Assembly (NCBI GenBank): GCA_030272585.1
Contig: BSYQ01000001.1
Span: 11,237,001-11,301,000 of the forward strand
From: Bryopsis sp. KO-2023
Taxonomy: Eukaryota > Chlorophyta > Ulvophyceae > Bryopsidales > Bryopsidaceae
Direction: 5' to 3'
Length of the DNA stretch: 64,000 nucleotides
Positions 61,306 to 64,000 of this stretch are shown piece after piece (position 1 is the stretch's first letter; the number at the start of each line of letters is the position of its first letter). The notes beneath the pieces were generated by a model. That model searched no databases and was not told where the DNA came from. It saw nothing but the letters and a program-made list of their open reading frames with translations. The position numbers were made by a program, and so were the translations under genes.

Positions 61306-61763
61306 ATGTCGAATCAGTTGTGGCCCTCCACTGGCTTGATCGCGGCGTGCTGTGGGAACGTCGTGAAAGTTTGGGATCCCTTCGATACGGACAGCAACCC
61401 CACCATATCAGTCCGAACCGAACACCGGAGGGTTTTGGCATGCGCATGGAACACGACGAGCAAAGTTTTAGCGTATGGAACGGAGGGGGGGTTCGTGAAC
61501 CTATATAGCAATGGGAATGTGTTGGTTTCGATGCCCCAGAAAGCGAGCGCAGAAATGGACATCCCCAAGAGTGCCGTGCAAGCGTTGGCTTTCAGCGGTG
61601 ATAGCAAATACGTTGTTTCTGGAACCAAAGCGGGGACCGTTGTGCTTTGGCACTTGAGACGAAAGGTTGAGTTTTGAACCCCCTATCAATACGATTCATT
61701 GAACATACATAGACACAGAAAATATAAATGTAGGGACATGGTCATGTTGTTAGCAATCAAAAG

Positions 61764-61812
<49 letters not shown>

Positions 61813-63743
61813 ACCAATTTTTGTGGGATATGGACTAATAAAGTTAACTCATCGACAAGATATTTTCAACTCAACAAAATGATTGGATTTTTTTTTTCTT
61901 TTGAAAAATAACTGCAGCGATGTGAAATTAACAGTATGACGTCTGTTTTTTTCAATCATTTTGCCCCCCGAAAAAAACCGAAAAAAAAATATGGATTGTT
62001 TCTTGAAACAGCATTTGGTTGATATGGTTTCTGTTAATTTTACAAATGGTGCTGAATTGTCGATTTTTTTTTTTTGTCCAAATAGATAGCATCTGGTGTA
62101 ATAGCTGACTACAGAACATGTTCAGTGACTGCTTTGGCTGTCTCTTTGGATGGGCAATACCTAGCAACAGCAAGGTGGGCTCAAAGTTTTGGAAGAATTC
62201 CTAGGCACAATTAAGAATGATTTCTAAAGCTTATTTAAACGGACACAAATGCGAGTATTTCTTTTTGGAAAGAAAAAGTTTTTGGATTTTACATCGATTT
62301 AAAAAAAATGGTTTTAGGTGGTAAAGAACCTGTGTGCTTGTTGATGGAAATTTGTTGTCAACTGAATGCCATTTAACCATCCATTACTTGTTGAATGAAA
62401 TATGTTTCTGTTCTAGTTCTTTAGGAGGGGCCATGATATATCGAGTGCCTGAGATGTCAAAAGTTGGAAAATACTATGCCCAAGAACGGGACCCCCGACG
62501 CTGTTTAGCTTTTTCAAATGGAACCTCGGAGCTGTTGCTAGCTTCTGGGGATGAAAGGGGAAAATTATACATTTGGAATGCCATGAAACGATTAGTCAAA
62601 ACAACCATCGACCTGCACCAAGTGAGATATTTCCCATACAGAAACACGTGTGTTTTTTGTTCATCCCCTGTTTGTCGCTTGATGTGGATTTCATTTTTTG
62701 CGGATGAATTAGGTCATTTGATAATTGTTGTTTTCTTGATTGAAAATACTCGTATTATGATGCTTTGATTTTTTTGGGGAAAGAGCACAACACAAGGCGG
62801 ATAAACATATGCAACCGATAACTAGTGTACAGGTTTTCCTCGCAGGTAGCTTATTAAGTAAAAGATAGAAAAATTAAAAACAATATTGTTGTTTTTGCTT
62901 TGACCAGGGTCGAATTTCTGGAACTGTGTTTTCAACATTTTCCCCCACCGTGCTTTACACTGCAGGGATGGATGGAAACTTTGTTGCCTACGATACTGCT
63001 TCTGCTAGGGTAAGCTGCCAATGTATCTTGACAAGTAAAAATTACTGAACTGGTTTCATCCAAGAAAATGCGTCTTGTTTGGAAAGTTACCAATAGCCTG
63101 TTGGAGCATTTTCCCGGGGTGTGTGTGTGCTTGGTGAATGGACCATGTTTTGTCTTTTTTTAGAAAAATGTGCACTCTATTGGAGCACCTGCAACCAGCA
63201 TGTCTGTTTCAGAAGATGGGAAATATGTGGCGGTTGGAACCACTGGTATGTGCAATTTAGCATCAAAAGCATTGATATATTTATTTTATTTGCAGATATA
63301 TTTTTTCTCGTCTTGTGAATGGGATATTACTTATGCCAGTTCATTGCAGTTACTTTTGTTTTGTCATCAGCCAACCAGATGAACTAGTTTTTTTGTCAAA
63401 TTTGTTATTGGAGCTTATTCTTTTTCCTTAAAAATCGGTATGTTTTCACCCCCCCTTCCCTTTTTGTGCACCCTCAGACTGCAAGGTCAAATTGTTTGAC
63501 ATTCGACAACTGAATGCACCTATCGGGGAGAGCATTGTGAATTCCCAAGAAAGCAGAATGGCGGTGACTTCAGTAACCTGGCAGCAATCCGGGGCTCAAT
63601 CCATTGGGCATGCTGGGGCCCATGATCCTGTTTTGGACTCCACTGGGGGCGCCAGGAGCCAACAAGAGGGCCTTGCTGAAGGTGCTTTGGTCCCTGAGTC
63701 GATAATCACAATGGAGGAGGAGGATTCGAGATTGAATCCGCCG
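61306..63743 (+). CDS. NEDD1: NEDD1/GCP-WD, 5' part
   Basis: WD40 protein that targets the gamma-tubulin ring complex to microtubule-organising sites and chromatin. Six exons chain in phase: 61306-61665, 62086-62174, 62417-62621, 62908-63009, 63164-63245 and 63478-63743; the gene continues past the window end. Propeller blades: GNVVKVWDPFDTD, VLACAWNTTSKVLAYGTEG, GTKAGTVVLWHLRRK, VTALAVSLDGQYLATASS, LASGDERGKLYIWN, VLYTAGMDGNFVAYDT, SMSVSEDGKYVAVGTTDCK and VKLFDIRQLN, then AVTSVTWQQSGAQ, which agrees with the plant NEDD1 sequence (SLSWQQS). After that begins the unstructured link before the C-terminal gamma-tubulin-binding domain, which is outside. The ATG before SNQLWPSTG starts the first blade at once, which suits the family. 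Confidence 0.88.
61770..61811. repeat. TA dinucleotide microsatellite
   Basis: About 20 uninterrupted TA units in the first intron of NEDD1. Confidence 0.9.
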
Positions 63744-64000
63744 GTATGGGGCTTTTGTGAAGAACCTTTTTTTACCCAGAGTAACTCTAAAGAAACATGC
63801 TCAGTTTTGTTGCATATAGTTTATGTGTATCTTGGACATCCACATGAGGAATTGGAATGCCTGCTTGCTGGAATGGCGTTTTCTTGAAAGCATGGTGCAT
63901 GCATAATCTGCGAAAATTTGCATGCGGACCTGATACTTGAATATTTCTTAGATGAAGGACCAAAAAATGAAAGTGGCGTTTGAAATCCTGATTTTTTTTG

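Overview
The window looks like nuclear DNA of a photosynthetic green-lineage eukaryote, probably a green alga (prasinophyte or streptophyte alga); I do not name a species. The genes are split by GT-AG introns of about 80-800 bp. Several products are closest to plant forms: an SnRK1-type AMPK alpha with the plant KA1 layout, a short TRAPPC4 without the animal insert, an F-box/beta-helix SKIP5-like protein, a DUF3531 plastid protein with a direct transit-like N-terminus, a SecY that is probably the plastid type, and NEDD1. TAA, TAG and TGA all end otherwise intact genes. Exon limits below were read by matching intron phase by hand, so single boundaries may be off.

Left part (1-22.1 kb), mostly intact genes: the end of a multi-pass membrane protein (+); the SnRK1/AMPK catalytic subunit (-), divergent from UBFD1 (+); a DUF3531 plastid protein (+); an NDUFAF3/AAMDC-like protein (+); TRAPPC4 (-), divergent from a SecY translocase (+).

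Middle part (22.8-39.2 kb), an island of broken genes: a 3' fragment of a nitrilase cut off at a 254-bp Tourist-like MITE; a possible hAT-like remnant; an endosomal-type Na+/H+ exchanger with three in-frame stops and no exon for the conserved GLRGA region; two coiled-coil exons; an FtsH relic with frame breaks; and an SF3B1 N-terminal fragment joined to a Gly/Gln/Pro-rich tail ending in NPFA. Two copies of one roughly 350-bp repeat lie in opposite orientation at 23,973-24,322 and 38,866-39,227 and bracket most of this island.

Right part (39.5-64 kb), intact genes again: an intronless F-box/RCC1-like protein (+); a membrane protein (-), divergent from a secreted cysteine-rich PAN/apple-like protein (+); a four-helix membrane protein (+); RNA polymerase I subunit RPA43 (-), divergent from an intronless HSPA12-type Hsp70 relative (+); a small acidic serine-rich protein (-), divergent from a SKIP5-like F-box protein (+); and the 5' part of NEDD1 (+), which runs off the window.

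The genes do not form one pathway. They are housekeeping functions: energy sensing, ubiquitin ligase adaptors, vesicle tethering, plastid protein export, Pol I transcription, splicing and microtubule nucleation. The most unusual points are the broken-gene island with its inverted repeat pair, the SF3B1-NPF chimera, and purine-rich sense-strand tracts downstream of several stop codons. I saw no rRNA, convincing tRNA, CRISPR array, retrovirus-like or Polinton-like element.
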